The position numbers and the translations under genes are program-made. Shown piece after piece: positions 17,752-25,072 of a DNA stretch of 26,377 bases; position 1 is the first letter of the stretch; every line of letters starts with the position of its first letter. This stretch comes from Burkholderiaceae bacterium (GTDB lineage Bacteria; Pseudomonadota; Gammaproteobacteria; Burkholderiales; Burkholderiaceae_D). Below the pieces are notes generated by a model. That model was given only the letters and a program-made list of their open reading frames with translations. It ran no database searches and was not told the origin of the DNA. The DNA is taken from NCBI GenBank assembly GCA_031261905.1, contig JAISIS010000062.1, forward strand, positions 1 through 26,377, in the 5' to 3' direction.

Positions 17752-19007
17752 GTGTCGGGAAGCAGTTTGCCTATGCGTATACCGGCGGGCGGGTGCGAGT
17801 CATAAAAAGCGGAATACAGCGGGTCCGGCGTCAGTGTCGAGGCATTGTCTTCCACCAGCCTGACCAGCGCGGAACCCAGATCCTGCGCGCTGGCATATCG
17901 GGCGGCAAAGGCGTCCGCCTCGAATTCGTGTCTGCGTGAACTGGCGGAAAGCAGCGGCGAGAAAAAGAAGGTCAGCAGCGGCAGGATCAGCGCAAACAAC
18001 ACCAGCGCCATCGCGTCATTGCTCATGCCGGGCAGCGGGATAACGCCCAGTCCCAGATAAAACCAGTCATGCGCTTTCAGGTAGCCGAGAAGTGCGAGAA
18101 AACCAAAAGATGCGGCGCCCATCACCACCATGCGCCGGACAATATGCCTTAAGCGAAAATGCCCCAGTTCGTGCGCCAGCACAGCCTCAATTTCAGGCGG
18201 AGAGAGCCGTGCGATCAGCGTATCGTAGAAAACAATGCGTTTGCCTGCGCCAAATCCGGTAAAGTAGGCGTTGCCGTGCGAACTGCGCCGGGAACCATCC
18301 ATCACAAAAAGGCCGTTCGAAGTGAATCCGGTTCTTGCCAGCAGGCGTTCAATACGCTCGCGCAGCGCGGTATCTTCCAGTGGAGCAAAAGTGTTGAAGC
18401 GGGGAGCGATCACTGTCGGATACAACACCATCATAAGCGTCTGGAAAGCAATCCAGAGTATCCATGCGTACAGCCACCATGCGTTTCCGGCCTTTTCCAT
18501 AATGACCAGCGCCAGCCAGACCACGGGAATACCGATCAGCGCGCCGATAACGGTGCTTTTCAGCAGGTCGGCAAAGAAAAGCCTGCGGGACATCCGGTTA
18601 AAACCAAATGCTTCCTCAATCACAAACTGACGGTAGTAATCAAAAGGCAGATCAATCAGACCGGAGATGACGGCAAAGGCGGTCAGAAGGCTTAACTGAA
18701 ACAACATACCCGGCCCGGTCATGCCGAGCAGGCATCCGGCCAGGGCATCCAGCCCGCCAAAAAGGGTAAAGCACAAAAGAACCAGCGTATCCACTCCCGT
18801 CATGTACAGCGCAAAACGGCATTTGGCCACGGTATAGTCAGCCGCCTTCCGGTGCGCGGCAAGAGGGATGCGGGCTGCAAACTGTGCGGGTACCTTGTCG
18901 CGGCAGGCGCGCACATGCCGTATTTGCCGGAAGGAGAGCCAGAGCCGCGCCAGCAGGGTTGCGCCAATAAAAATCCCGAAAGTCAGCGAAAAAGCCGATG
19001 ATGTCAT
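17748..19007 (-). CDS. M48 family membrane metalloprotease, Ste24-like
   Basis: A 419-residue integral-membrane zinc protease of family M48A, with a CAAX-prenyl-protease-like N-terminal region of several hydrophobic segments. The zinc motif [10 protein letters not shown] lies about two-thirds along, and the downstream glutamate ligand is probably in [15 protein letters not shown]. Eukaryotic Ste24 cleaves prenylated proteins; bacterial members probably take part in membrane protein quality control, but the substrates are unknown. The C-terminus has [21 protein letters not shown], typical of the group. It is translationally coupled to rsgA and divergent from orn, with 48 bp between the starts. 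Confidence 0.92.
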   Translation of the reverse strand: MTSSAFSLTFGIFIGATLLARLWLSFRQIRHVRACRDKVPAQFAARIPLAAHRKAADYTVAKCRFALYMTGVDTLVLLCFTLFGGLDALAGCLLGMTGPGMLFQLSLLTAFAVISGLIDLPFDYYRQFVIEEAFGFNRMSRRLFFADLLKSTVIGALIGIPVVWLALVIMEKAGNAWWLYAWILWIAFQTLMMVLYPTVIAPRFNTFAPLEDTALRERIERLLARTGFTSNGLFVMDGSRRSSHGNAYFTGFGAGKRIVFYDTLIARLSPPEIEAVLAHELGHFRLRHIVRRMVVMGAASFGFLALLGYLKAHDWFYLGLGVIPLPGMSNDAMALVLFALILPLLTFFFSPLLSASSRRHEFEADAFAARYASAQDLGSALVRLVEDNASTLTPDPLYSAFYDSHPPAGIRIGKLLPDT

Positions 19008-19055
19008 GACGTCATTGTGAGAAAATGGGGTATTAAGCTTACAGGGATTGAATTT

Positions 19056-19670
19056 ATGTCACAAGCGGAAGATTTGCAATCAGGGCAGAATCAGGAGGCT
19101 GCGGCGCCTGCTGCACCCAACGCGGACAATCTGATCTGGGTGGATATGGAAATGACCGGGCTGGACCCTGACAAGGATGTCATTATCGAGGTCGCCGTCA
19201 TCGTTACGGATGCGGAACTTCGTGTGCTGGCGGAGGGGCCTGTGCTTGCCATCCATCAGCCGGACGGCGTACTGGATAAAATGGATGCCTGGAACAAAGG
19301 CGTGCACGGACGTTCCGGTCTGACGGAGCGGGTGAAAGCCTCAACCCTCACCGGGGCGGATGCGGAAAACATCCTGATTGATTTCCTGAAGCCCTACGTG
19401 CCCAAAGGCAAGTCGCCCATGTGCGGCAATTCCATCTGCCAGGACAGGCGCTTCATGGCGCGGGGGATGCCGAAGCTGGAAGCCTATTTCCATTACCGGA
19501 ATCTGGATGTCTCAACCCTGAAAGAGTTGTGCCGCCGCTGGCAGCCGGAAGTCGCCGCCGGGTTTAAAAAACAACAGCAGCATACGGCGCTTGCCGATAT
19601 CCGGGAATCCATTGACGAGTTGCGCTATTATCGCCGGCACTTTCTTCCGGTCTGGGGGAATGCGGAATAA
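19056..19670 (+). CDS. orn: Oligoribonuclease
   Basis: Orn is a 3'-5' exoribonuclease of the DEDDh class. It degrades two-residue RNAs, including pGpG from cyclic di-GMP breakdown, and is essential in many proteobacteria. D30 and E32 lie in [14 protein letters not shown], the next Asp in CQDRRFM, and the last His/Asp pair in [19 protein letters not shown] choose the ATG at 19056, which has AGGGA eight bases before it, over the in-frame GTG at 19017, which would add 13 residues. The 204-residue product has an Ala/Gln-rich N-terminal extension of about 20 residues compared with E. coli Orn. Confidence 0.95.
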   Translation: MSQAEDLQSGQNQEAAAPAAPNADNLIWVDMEMTGLDPDKDVIIEVAVIVTDAELRVLAEGPVLAIHQPDGVLDKMDAWNKGVHGRSGLTERVKASTLTGADAENILIDFLKPYVPKGKSPMCGNSICQDRRFMARGMPKLEAYFHYRNLDVSTLKELCRRWQPEVAAGFKKQQQHTALADIRESIDELRYYRRHFLPVWGNAE

Positions 19671-19714
19671 ATAACGGACCCAATACCCTAAATAAGAATT
19701 GCTTTCATTTACTC

Positions 19715-19745
19715 TTGCTTTTTTAATTAAGAATCATTATTATTT
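19715..19745 (+). promoter_or_regulatory. feo promoter with possible Fur box
   Basis: TTGCTT (19715-19720), a 17-bp spacer and TATTAT (19738-19743) form a credible sigma-70 promoter. It is overlapped by GAATCATTATTATT (from 19731). The 19-mer at 19723-19741 matches 12 positions of the classical Fur consensus, nine of them consecutive (AATCATTAT). Fur repression is well known for feo operons. The left half of the site is poor. Confidence 0.5.
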
Positions 19746-19824
19746 ATCCTGTTGAATATGGAATGGCGGTCAATGTCCGGATGGCTATCCGCTCCGGGCA
19801 ACGCCTGAAACAGGATATGGCAAG

Positions 19825-20124
19825 ATGACACTCAAACTTGATCCCCAACTGCAAAAGATCTGCAATCTGGCCCAATTGCGGAAAGGTGACTGCGCCACCA
19901 TTATGGGATTGGCCGATGCCGATGCAGATACGGTCCCGCCGGAGTTTGTTCGTTCCCGGTTGATGGAACTTGGGTTTTTGCAGGGTGAAGAAATTTCCGT
20001 TATTGCGGAATCTTTTCCGGGACGTGATCCGATGGCGGTGCGCGTGGGAGACTCCACCTTCGCGCTGAGGCGTCTTGAGGCCTCCATGATTTACGTCAGC
20101 CGCAATACCCCGGAAACGCCCTGA
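19825..20124 (+). CDS. feoA: Ferrous iron transport protein A
   Basis: FeoA is a small cytoplasmic SH3-like protein needed for FeoB-mediated ferrous iron uptake. The 99-residue product shows LAQLRKGDCATIMGL, the SRLMELGFLQGEEISVI block and AVRVGDSTFALRRLEASMIYV, all typical of the FeoA core domain. It carries about 15 more residues at the N-terminus than short FeoA proteins. It is first in the feo operon, about 80 bp after the probable promoter, and feoB follows after 54 bp. Confidence 0.93.
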   Translation: MTLKLDPQLQKICNLAQLRKGDCATIMGLADADADTVPPEFVRSRLMELGFLQGEEISVIAESFPGRDPMAVRVGDSTFALRRLEASMIYVSRNTPETP

Positions 20125-20157
20125 CCCTTTTCTGATATTAAAGAACGCTTTGATGAG

Positions 20158-20176
20158 GCGGGAGAAAACCTCCCGC
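20158..20176 (+). promoter_or_regulatory. Hairpin before feoB that contains its Shine-Dalgarno-like sequence
   Basis: GCGGGAG (20158-20164) and CTCCCGC (20170-20176) form a perfect 7-bp stem with an AAAAC loop, two bases before the feoB ATG. The only Shine-Dalgarno-like sequence (GGGAG) lies in the 5' arm. No U-run follows, so this is not a terminator. It may limit feoB translation. Confidence 0.5.
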
Positions 20177-20178
20177 AG

Positions 20179-22062
20179 ATGCCTATGCCTGCCTGCAGTT
20201 CCGGAAACGAGACTCCCCGCGCCGTCACGCTTGCGCTGGTTGGCAATCCCAACAGCGGCAAATCGGCACTTTTTAACCGCCTGACCGGCGCGAACCAGAA
20301 AGTCGCCAATTATGCCGGTGTAACGATAGAGCGCAAGGAAGGCGCGTTTACATCGGGCGGCATCTCTTTCAGGGTAGTTGACCTGCCAGGCGTGTACAGC
20401 CTGAATACAATGTCATCCGATGAGGCCGTCACGCGGGAAGTGCTTCTGGGCGAGCGTCATGACGAAGCGGAAATTGACATCATTGTGCTGGTTGCCGATG
20501 CCAACAACCTGCGCCGCCAGCTCCGCCTGGCGCTGGAAGTCAGGCAACTGGGTTATCCGGCCATCCTGGCGCTGAACATGATGGATATTGCGAAAAAGCG
20601 CGGGATGGAGATGGATGCGCGCCTGCTTTCCGCTGAAATCGGGATGCCGGTAGTGGAAACGGTTGCCGTCCGTTCTGAAGGGGTTCGGGCGCTGGTTGTC
20701 CGTCTGGAGCAGATGGCTGCAACCCTTACCGGGCGTACGGCTTCAGCCGCGCTTGTGCCGGAGACAGAGCCATCCAGAGAAACCATTGACCGCATCCTGA
20801 AGGCGGCCATCAAAAAGCAGCCGGTTTCCGGAGCGCCCGGTGAGCGGCTGGATGCCATTGTTCTGCATCCGGTACTCGGCTACCTTATTTTGACTGTACT
20901 CCTTTTTGGCATGTTCCAGGCGGTTTACAACTGGTCGGAGTTGCCGATGGAATGGATTGAGGCTGGTGTCGGGGTTATCGGGGAATGGCTTGGCGGCTTC
21001 CTTTCGGACGGCATCCTGAAAAGCCTGCTGATTGACGGCATCATGGCCGGCGTCGGCAGTGTGGTGGTGTTTCTGCCGCAAATTCTGATTCTCTTTTTCT
21101 TTATTCTGGTGCTGGAAGAATCGGGGTATCTGCCCCGTGCCGCCTTCCTGATGGATCGCCTGATGCGCTCGGTGGGCTTGTCGGGGCGCGCTTTCATTCC
21201 ATTGCTGTCCAGTTTTGCCTGCGCCATTCCGGGCATCATGGCTGCACGTACCATTCCGGATTCCCGCAACCGGCTGGCTACCATCATGGTAGCGCCGCTG
21301 ATGACCTGCTCCGCGCGTCTGCCGGTATATCTGCTGGTGATCGGCGCGTTCATCCCGAATACCCGCGTCGGCATCTTCAATATGCAGGGGCTTGTCCTTT
21401 TCGGGCTGTACATGAGCGGCATCATCTCGGCGATGCTGGTTGCGCTGGTCATCAAGCTGTTTGTGGGCAAAAACCAGTATCAGCCGCTCATGATGGAGTT
21501 GCCCGCCTGGCACTGGCCCAGTCCGGTCAACCTGTTGCTGGGCCTGTGGGAGCGCGCCAAAGTCTTTCTGGTTCGCGCAGGCACGATTATCCTCGCGCTG
21601 ATGGTGATGCTCTGGGCGCTTTCCAGCTTTCCAGGCGCGCCGGAAAATGCGACCGAACCAGCCATCCGGTACAGCCTGGCCGGGCAACTGGGTTACATGC
21701 TGCAAACGGTCTTTGAGCCGATCGGCTTTAACTGGCAGCTTTCCATCGCCCTGATTCCCGGCATGGCCGCGCGTGAAGCCTCGGTTGCCGCGCTGGGCAC
21801 GGTCTATGCCCTTTCCGCCACCGGGGATGAGCTTTCCGATGCACTTTCCACCGTGCTTGCTGTCAGTTGGGGATTGCCCACCGCGCTTTCCCTGCTGGCC
21901 TGGTATGTATTCGCGCCGCAGTGCATCCCCATGATTATTGTCGCCAGGCGGGAAACCAATTCCTGGAAGATGGCCGGAATCATGGTGGCGTACCTGTTTG
22001 CGCTTGCCTATATATCCGCGTTTGCCGTGTATCACATTGCCCGGTTTTTCACAGGAGGATAA
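20179..22062 (+). CDS. feoB: Ferrous iron transport protein B
   Basis: FeoB moves Fe2+ across the inner membrane and has an N-terminal G domain. G1 is GNPNSGKS at residues 22-29, G3 is DLPGVYS and G4 is NMMD. The membrane part shows the two Gate-like cores: GSVVVFLPQILILFFFILVLEESGYLPRAAFLMD and the later GMAAREASVAALGTVYALS. The Cys in FACAIPGIMAART is the conserved core Cys. At 627 residues it is shorter than E. coli FeoB (773), within the range seen in other bacteria, and both ends look complete. The ATG at 20179 lies just after a hairpin, and an in-frame ATG at 20185 is an alternative. Confidence 0.96.
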   Translation: MPMPACSSGNETPRAVTLALVGNPNSGKSALFNRLTGANQKVANYAGVTIERKEGAFTSGGISFRVVDLPGVYSLNTMSSDEAVTREVLLGERHDEAEIDIIVLVADANNLRRQLRLALEVRQLGYPAILALNMMDIAKKRGMEMDARLLSAEIGMPVVETVAVRSEGVRALVVRLEQMAATLTGRTASAALVPETEPSRETIDRILKAAIKKQPVSGAPGERLDAIVLHPVLGYLILTVLLFGMFQAVYNWSELPMEWIEAGVGVIGEWLGGFLSDGILKSLLIDGIMAGVGSVVVFLPQILILFFFILVLEESGYLPRAAFLMDRLMRSVGLSGRAFIPLLSSFACAIPGIMAARTIPDSRNRLATIMVAPLMTCSARLPVYLLVIGAFIPNTRVGIFNMQGLVLFGLYMSGIISAMLVALVIKLFVGKNQYQPLMMELPAWHWPSPVNLLLGLWERAKVFLVRAGTIILALMVMLWALSSFPGAPENATEPAIRYSLAGQLGYMLQTVFEPIGFNWQLSIALIPGMAAREASVAALGTVYALSATGDELSDALSTVLAVSWGLPTALSLLAWYVFAPQCIPMIIVARRETNSWKMAGIMVAYLFALAYISAFAVYHIARFFTGG

Positions 22063-22064
22063 TC

Positions 22065-22340
22065 ATGCAGGGACTCATCGTCGGCATCATACTGGCTGCC
22101 GCCATTGTCATTCTCTGGCGGCATGGCGCGCCCGTCTCACTGCGCGCCTGGCTGAATCGCGCCTTTCGGCAGACAGCCATCCGGTCGGGTTGTGTCCGGA
22201 TAGCGGACAGACTGGCAAAACAGGAAGCGCGATTAACAGGCGGCTCCGCCTGCGGTTCCTGCTGCGGCTGTTCCGCGCCCCGGCAAATTAATGGATGCGA
22301 GGTGCGTATCCGGCCTGAAGATATTCCCGGAAAGCGCTGA
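22065..22340 (+). CDS. Small Cys-rich membrane protein of the feo operon
   Basis: A 91-residue protein that starts three bases after the feoB stop, with a full AGGAGG six bases before its ATG. One N-terminal membrane segment (residues 2-19, QGLIVGIILAAAIVILWR) is followed by a basic region and a cysteine cluster, GGSACGSCCGCSAP, with another Cys near the end (NGCEV). This layout resembles FeoB-associated Cys-rich proteins (FeoC-like or DUF6587-like groups), which are thought to sense or bind iron or an iron-sulfur cluster; I assign it by position and layout only. Its 3' end overlaps a short open frame on the other strand. Confidence 0.8.
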   Translation: MQGLIVGIILAAAIVILWRHGAPVSLRAWLNRAFRQTAIRSGCVRIADRLAKQEARLTGGSACGSCCGCSAPRQINGCEVRIRPEDIPGKR

Positions 22341-22365
22341 AAGTCGCCGTCGCAAAACGTTTCAT
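22288..22365 (-). pseudogene. Possible stub of a sensor kinase start, 25 codons
   Basis: A 25-codon frame beginning MKRFATATFSAFREY, whose ATG overlaps the stop of the response-regulator gene (ATGA). This is where a cognate histidine kinase often starts in OmpR-type operons, and MKR plus hydrophobic/aromatic residues is a plausible kinase N-terminus. It is then cut off inside the 3' end of the feo small gene. Chance is a serious alternative. Confidence 0.25.
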
Positions 22366-22790
22366 GCCTCAGGCCCTGCTTCATGGAAAAAGAGGTAACC
22401 TTTCCCGCGCACAGTTTTGATGTATTCGGGATAATCCGGATGATCGTGCAGTTTCCTGCGCAGGCGTGAGATTCGGGCGTCAATCGAGCGATCCAGCCCG
22501 TCAAAGCTGATGCCGCGCAGCGAATACAGGATATCGTCACGCGAGAAAATCCGGCCCGCCTGATTGGCCAACAGCCAGAGCAGGTCAAATTCGGCTGTCG
22601 TAAATTCCACAGCTTCACCGTTCAGTGTGACCTGCCGCGAATCGGCGTTGATAACGAGTGCGCCAAACCGCAGGCGTGTCCTGCAGGAGGCCGTATTGGC
22701 ACAATCCGTTTGTTTGCCGGCAGTGTTTTCCGGTCCCTGGGCGCGCGCCAGCCGCGCGTTATCTTCAACAATCAGTATATTTTTTGTCAT
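22362..22790 (-). CDS. OmpR/RstA-type response regulator with receiver domain deleted
   Basis: A 142-residue protein. It starts like a normal receiver domain (MTKNILIVEDNARLA, with the acidic pair E9/D10) and jumps directly to a linker (RAQGPENTAGK) and a complete winged-helix DNA-binding domain: FTTAEFDLLWLLANQAGRIF, then SFDGLDRSIDARISRLRRKL and IKTVRGKGYLF. The wing sequence is closest by memory to RstA. About 100 residues, including the phospho-acceptor Asp, the Thr/Ser switch and the Lys, are missing, yet the frame is intact. AGGAG lies nine bases before the ATG, so it could still be expressed as a phosphorylation-independent DNA-binding protein. Alternatively it is a decaying gene. No complete histidine kinase is next to it. 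Confidence 0.85.
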   Translation of the reverse strand: MTKNILIVEDNARLARAQGPENTAGKQTDCANTASCRTRLRFGALVINADSRQVTLNGEAVEFTTAEFDLLWLLANQAGRIFSRDDILYSLRGISFDGLDRSIDARISRLRRKLHDHPDYPEYIKTVRGKGYLFFHEAGPEA

Positions 22791-22858
22791 CAGGCGATTC
22801 TCCTCAACATCAGGATGACGCCGAAATAAGGCACATGCGGTATTTCTTCATCATACAT
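22790..22858 (-). CDS. Very short reading frame coupled to the response regulator
   Basis: A 22-codon frame (MYDEEIPHVPYFGVILMLRRIA) whose TGA overlaps the regulator's ATG as TGATG. The regulator's AGGAG lies inside it. It could be an upstream coupling peptide or the tail of a lost gene. I recognise no family, and it may be chance. Confidence 0.25.
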   Translation of the reverse strand: MYDEEIPHVPYFGVILMLRRIA

Positions 22859-22880
22859 CGTGACCAATTATAGGAAGGCA

Positions 22881-22944
22881 TGTTACATGCCTCCTTCAAA
22901 GTTGCAGTCTGTTACAAAAATCCCATGCAACTTCACAATGTAAC
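22881..22944 (-). promoter_or_regulatory. Three TGTTACA-type boxes upstream of the response regulator
   Basis: TGTTACA occurs at 22881-22887 and 22910-22916, and its inverse TGTAAC at 22939-22944; the starts are exactly 29 bp apart. The first is inside a hairpin-forming GGCATG-TTA-CATGCC. GTTACA is the core of the known E. coli RstA box (TACATNTNGTTACA), and the adjacent regulator has an RstA-like DNA-binding domain, so autoregulation is possible. The rest of the 22945-23060 stretch shows nothing I recognise. Confidence 0.5.
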
Positions 22945-23059
22945 GCCGCCTGAATATCTCCCCGGCTCCTCCCGCAGCCTGTACGGATTTCTTCCAAATT
23001 CCGTTGCCCTGTATGTGCATCTGCGCGGGCGGGGCGCTTTATCAACGGTTTGAATATTG

Positions 23060-23432
<373 letters not shown>

Positions 23433-23700
23433 CCCCCCCCCAACCCGGACTCGCGAACGCAATGCACGGAGGCTGATACCTGCCTCAAACACACGTTCCG
23501 CGAACTGCCTGTAAACATCTCTCCCCCCAAGAAATCTGTTTTTTCCAGCGCTTTTTATGTTTTTGTCTGTAACAATCCGCGCAAAATTATTACAGACTGA
23601 TACATTTCGCAATAATCTTATAAGTAATTGTTTGGCACGTATATAGTACTTTGGTACTAGTTTTTGATGCTTGCTTATATTTATTTGTTATTGTTTTTAT
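23433..23700 (-). repeat. Right arm of the long inverted repeat
   Basis: This is the inverted, diverged partner of the left arm. In the segment homologous to 23215-23320 the five base differences are either synonymous or conservative (Ser/Asn, Lys/Arg) when read in the DVYRQFAERVF frame, and all change the residue in the MFTGSLRNV frame. A one-base length difference upstream breaks both frames. The TGTTACA box is conserved (23568-23574 as TGTAACA). Confidence 0.85.
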
Positions 23701-23787
23701 TGGATATATATAAAAATCATGAGGTATATATATGTTTCAACATTTACTTATATATTTTTCATGATTTTCGTAACATTACCAAATAAA

Positions 23788-23848
23788 TTGCCGGGAAGCA
23801 ACAAAAAGTTGCCGAGCAGCAAAAATATTTTCCGAGGGGCAATTTTGG
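23788..23848. repeat. Three degenerate 20-bp tandem repeats
   Basis: TTGCCGGGAAGCAACAAAAA (23788), TTGCCGAGCAGCAAAAATAT (23809) and TTTCCGAGGGGCAATTTTGG (23829) are related units with a period of about 20-21 bp. They lie in the AT-rich gap 23701-23909. Apart from these the gap holds no gene I can support; an 89-codon AT-rich frame across it looks like chance. Confidence 0.45.
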
Positions 23849-23909
23849 GGGCGCAAGGCACGATGATGATGGATGATGAAACATTGACCTGCCTAAATTT
23901 AACTTTTTC

Positions 23910-23984
23910 GTTAAATTTCTTGAGAAAACCGGAACACTGAAAGCTATTCTTGAAAGGCTTGGCATCAAGAAGGAGGACTTTTGA
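23910..23984 (+). pseudogene. hicA: hicA toxin remnant, C-terminal end only
   Basis: The frame VKFLEKTGTLKAILERLGIK followed by KEDF and a stop at 23982-23984 matches the C-terminal end of HicA mRNA-interferase toxins (the GTLKAIL...LG motif). The N-terminal part, including the catalytic His and dsRBD-like core, is missing, and no start codon or homologous sequence lies upstream. The stop overlaps the hicB start as TGATG, the usual hicAB arrangement. Confidence 0.65.
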
Positions 23985-24140
23985 TGAAGTACCCCGCTAG
24001 ATTCGCACCGGACAAAAAAGCTCAACGTTGCGCAACCAGAAATTAATCGCCTGATTGATCTCAAATACAGTACGAAAATAGACCGGATTGCCGAGGCGCT
24101 GAAAGTGATGTGCAAAAGCCTGGAGCTAAGCGTTTCGTAA
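23984..24140 (+). pseudogene. hicB: hicB antitoxin remnant with internal deletion and frameshift
   Basis: A good AGGAGG (23971-23976) precedes an ATG whose first codons read MKYPARFAPD, the classic HicB N-terminus. After about ten residues the homology jumps, in a different frame (from 24015), to the C-terminal helix-turn-helix: KKLNVAQPEINRLIDLKYST, then KIDRIAEALKVMCKSLELSVS and TAA at 24138-24140. The partly RNase H-like middle domain is gone, and in the start frame translation ends at 24046. So neither toxin nor antitoxin can be functional here. The identification rests on motifs recognised by eye. Confidence 0.75.
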
Positions 24141-24142
24141 AC

Positions 24143-24187
24143 AAAAGACACGACTTTCCCGCTGCAGATAGCCGGGAAAGTCGTGTC
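24143..24187 (-). terminator. Rho-independent terminator of cheW
   Basis: GACACGACTTTCCCG (24147-24161) and CGGGAAAGTCGTGTC (24173-24187) form a perfect 15-bp stem. On the minus strand it is followed by TTTTGTTT. It begins 25 bases after the cheW stop. Confidence 0.92.
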
Positions 24188-24211
24188 CTTGTTGATCTGG
24201 CGCTGCCTGCT

Positions 24212-24721
24212 TTACATGCCGGGAAGATCAGCCAGGCCCATTTCGGGCGATTCCATCAGTTTTTTGATGTCCATCAGGATAAGCATTCTGTCTTCCAGCG
24301 CACCCAGGCCGATCAGGTTATCGGTATTCAATACGGTACCCATCGGCGGCGCGGGACGAATCTGATCCGGAGAAAGCGACATCACATCCGATACCGAATC
24401 CACTACGATGCCGACAAAGCGTTCATCTATTTCCAGGATAATCACTACGGTCAATGTATCGTAGGTTGGCTCGCCCAGATTGAATTTGATGCGCAAATCC
24501 AGAATGGGCACGATAATGTCGCGCCAGTTCAGGAAGCCTTTCATAAACTGTGGGGCATTCGCTACCTGTGTGCTGATTTCATAGCCCCGGATTTCCTGTA
24601 CAGTCAGGATATCAATGCCGTATTCCTCGTTTCCCAGGCGAAACGCGAGGTATTCTCTCGGCAATATTTTAGCTGCCGGTTTGGTTCCGGCTTCTGCGGC
24701 AATTTCAGTACTTGCTGTCAT
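24212..24721 (-). CDS. cheW: CheW chemotaxis coupling protein
   Basis: CheW links chemoreceptors to the kinase CheA. The 169-residue protein has an Ala/Thr/Lys-rich N-terminal extension of about 25 residues, then the CheW fold: EYLAFRLGNEEYGIDILTVQEIRGYE, FMKGFLNWRDIIVPILDLRIKF, and VGIVVDSVSDVMSLSPDQI. The start is the ATG at 24721, because AAAGGTG lies six bases before it; an in-frame GTG at 24730 overlaps that ribosome site. No cheA, cheY or other chemotaxis gene is in the window. The only related sequence is a receptor remnant just upstream. It ends at a strong terminator, so it is transcribed alone. Confidence 0.93.
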   Translation of the reverse strand: MTASTEIAAEAGTKPAAKILPREYLAFRLGNEEYGIDILTVQEIRGYEISTQVANAPQFMKGFLNWRDIIVPILDLRIKFNLGEPTYDTLTVVIILEIDERFVGIVVDSVSDVMSLSPDQIRPAPPMGTVLNTDNLIGLGALEDRMLILMDIKKLMESPEMGLADLPGM

Positions 24722-24819
24722 ATTGTTCACCTTTGATTAGTGATGTTCCTGCATGCTGGCAGGATATTATTTTATTTTGAAGCAAAATGTTTCAAAAAAA
24801 ATATATTCCCCCTGTCATT

Positions 24820-24846
24820 ATTATAAATGATATTTCTCTGAAGCAA
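24820..24846 (-). promoter_or_regulatory. Candidate cheW promoter and repeated motif
   Basis: On the minus strand, TTGCTT (24846-24841) and a perfect TATAAT (24825-24820) are separated by 15 bp, which is short. TGAAGCAAAAT occurs twice on the plus strand, at 24778-24788 and 24839-24849, 61 bp apart, flanking the -10. A TCCTGC-ATGCTG-GCAGGA hairpin (24747-24764) would lie in the leader. Confidence 0.35.
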
Positions 24847-24859
24847 AATTATTATCATT

Positions 24860-24988
24860 TCATCGCAACTTAAAATTCTTCCCGGTCTCCGGCATCGTTA
24901 TCCACGCTCGCCGGTTTCGGGGCGGCAGCATCGCAATCAACACCAGAAAGCCAATACCCGGACGGGCGCCTATTTTCCAGTTCTTCAT
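24860..24988 (-). pseudogene. Methyl-accepting chemotaxis protein reduced to its two ends
   Basis: After a strong GGAGGTGGGGAG, an ATG at 24988 opens MKNWKIGARPGIGFLVLIA, the standard start of a chemoreceptor entering its first membrane helix. Within about 20 codons the sequence switches, in a different frame, to DAAAPKPASVDNDAGDREEF and TAA at 24870, the proline/alanine-rich tail of a receptor. The sensor, HAMP and signalling domains are gone. In the start frame a 42-residue nonsense product ends at 24860. It lies directly upstream of cheW in the same direction, a usual receptor-cheW order. Confidence 0.7.
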
Positions 24989-25072
24989 TCTCCCCACCTC
25001 CATTACTTGCTGCAAATAACGCGCAAAAAAGACTTGTGTGTTAGGATAAAAGTGCTGTGACAGGAGAAAAAT

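Noticed and set aside
19017..19055. Upstream GTG start for orn adding 13 residues
   Set aside because: No ribosome site before the GTG, while the ATG at 19056 has AGGGA at good spacing.
20743..22035. A 430-codon minus-strand frame
   Set aside because: Antisense to feoB, with a composition (His, Gln, Arg, Gly) typical of an antisense reading of a membrane protein gene.
23671..23940. An 89-codon AT-rich frame starting MLIFICYCFYW
   Set aside because: No ribosome site, no motif, and it crosses degenerate tandem repeats and the border of the hicA remnant; probably chance.
24722..24730. Upstream GTG start for cheW
   Set aside because: The GTG is part of the AAAGGTG ribosome site that fits the ATG at 24721.
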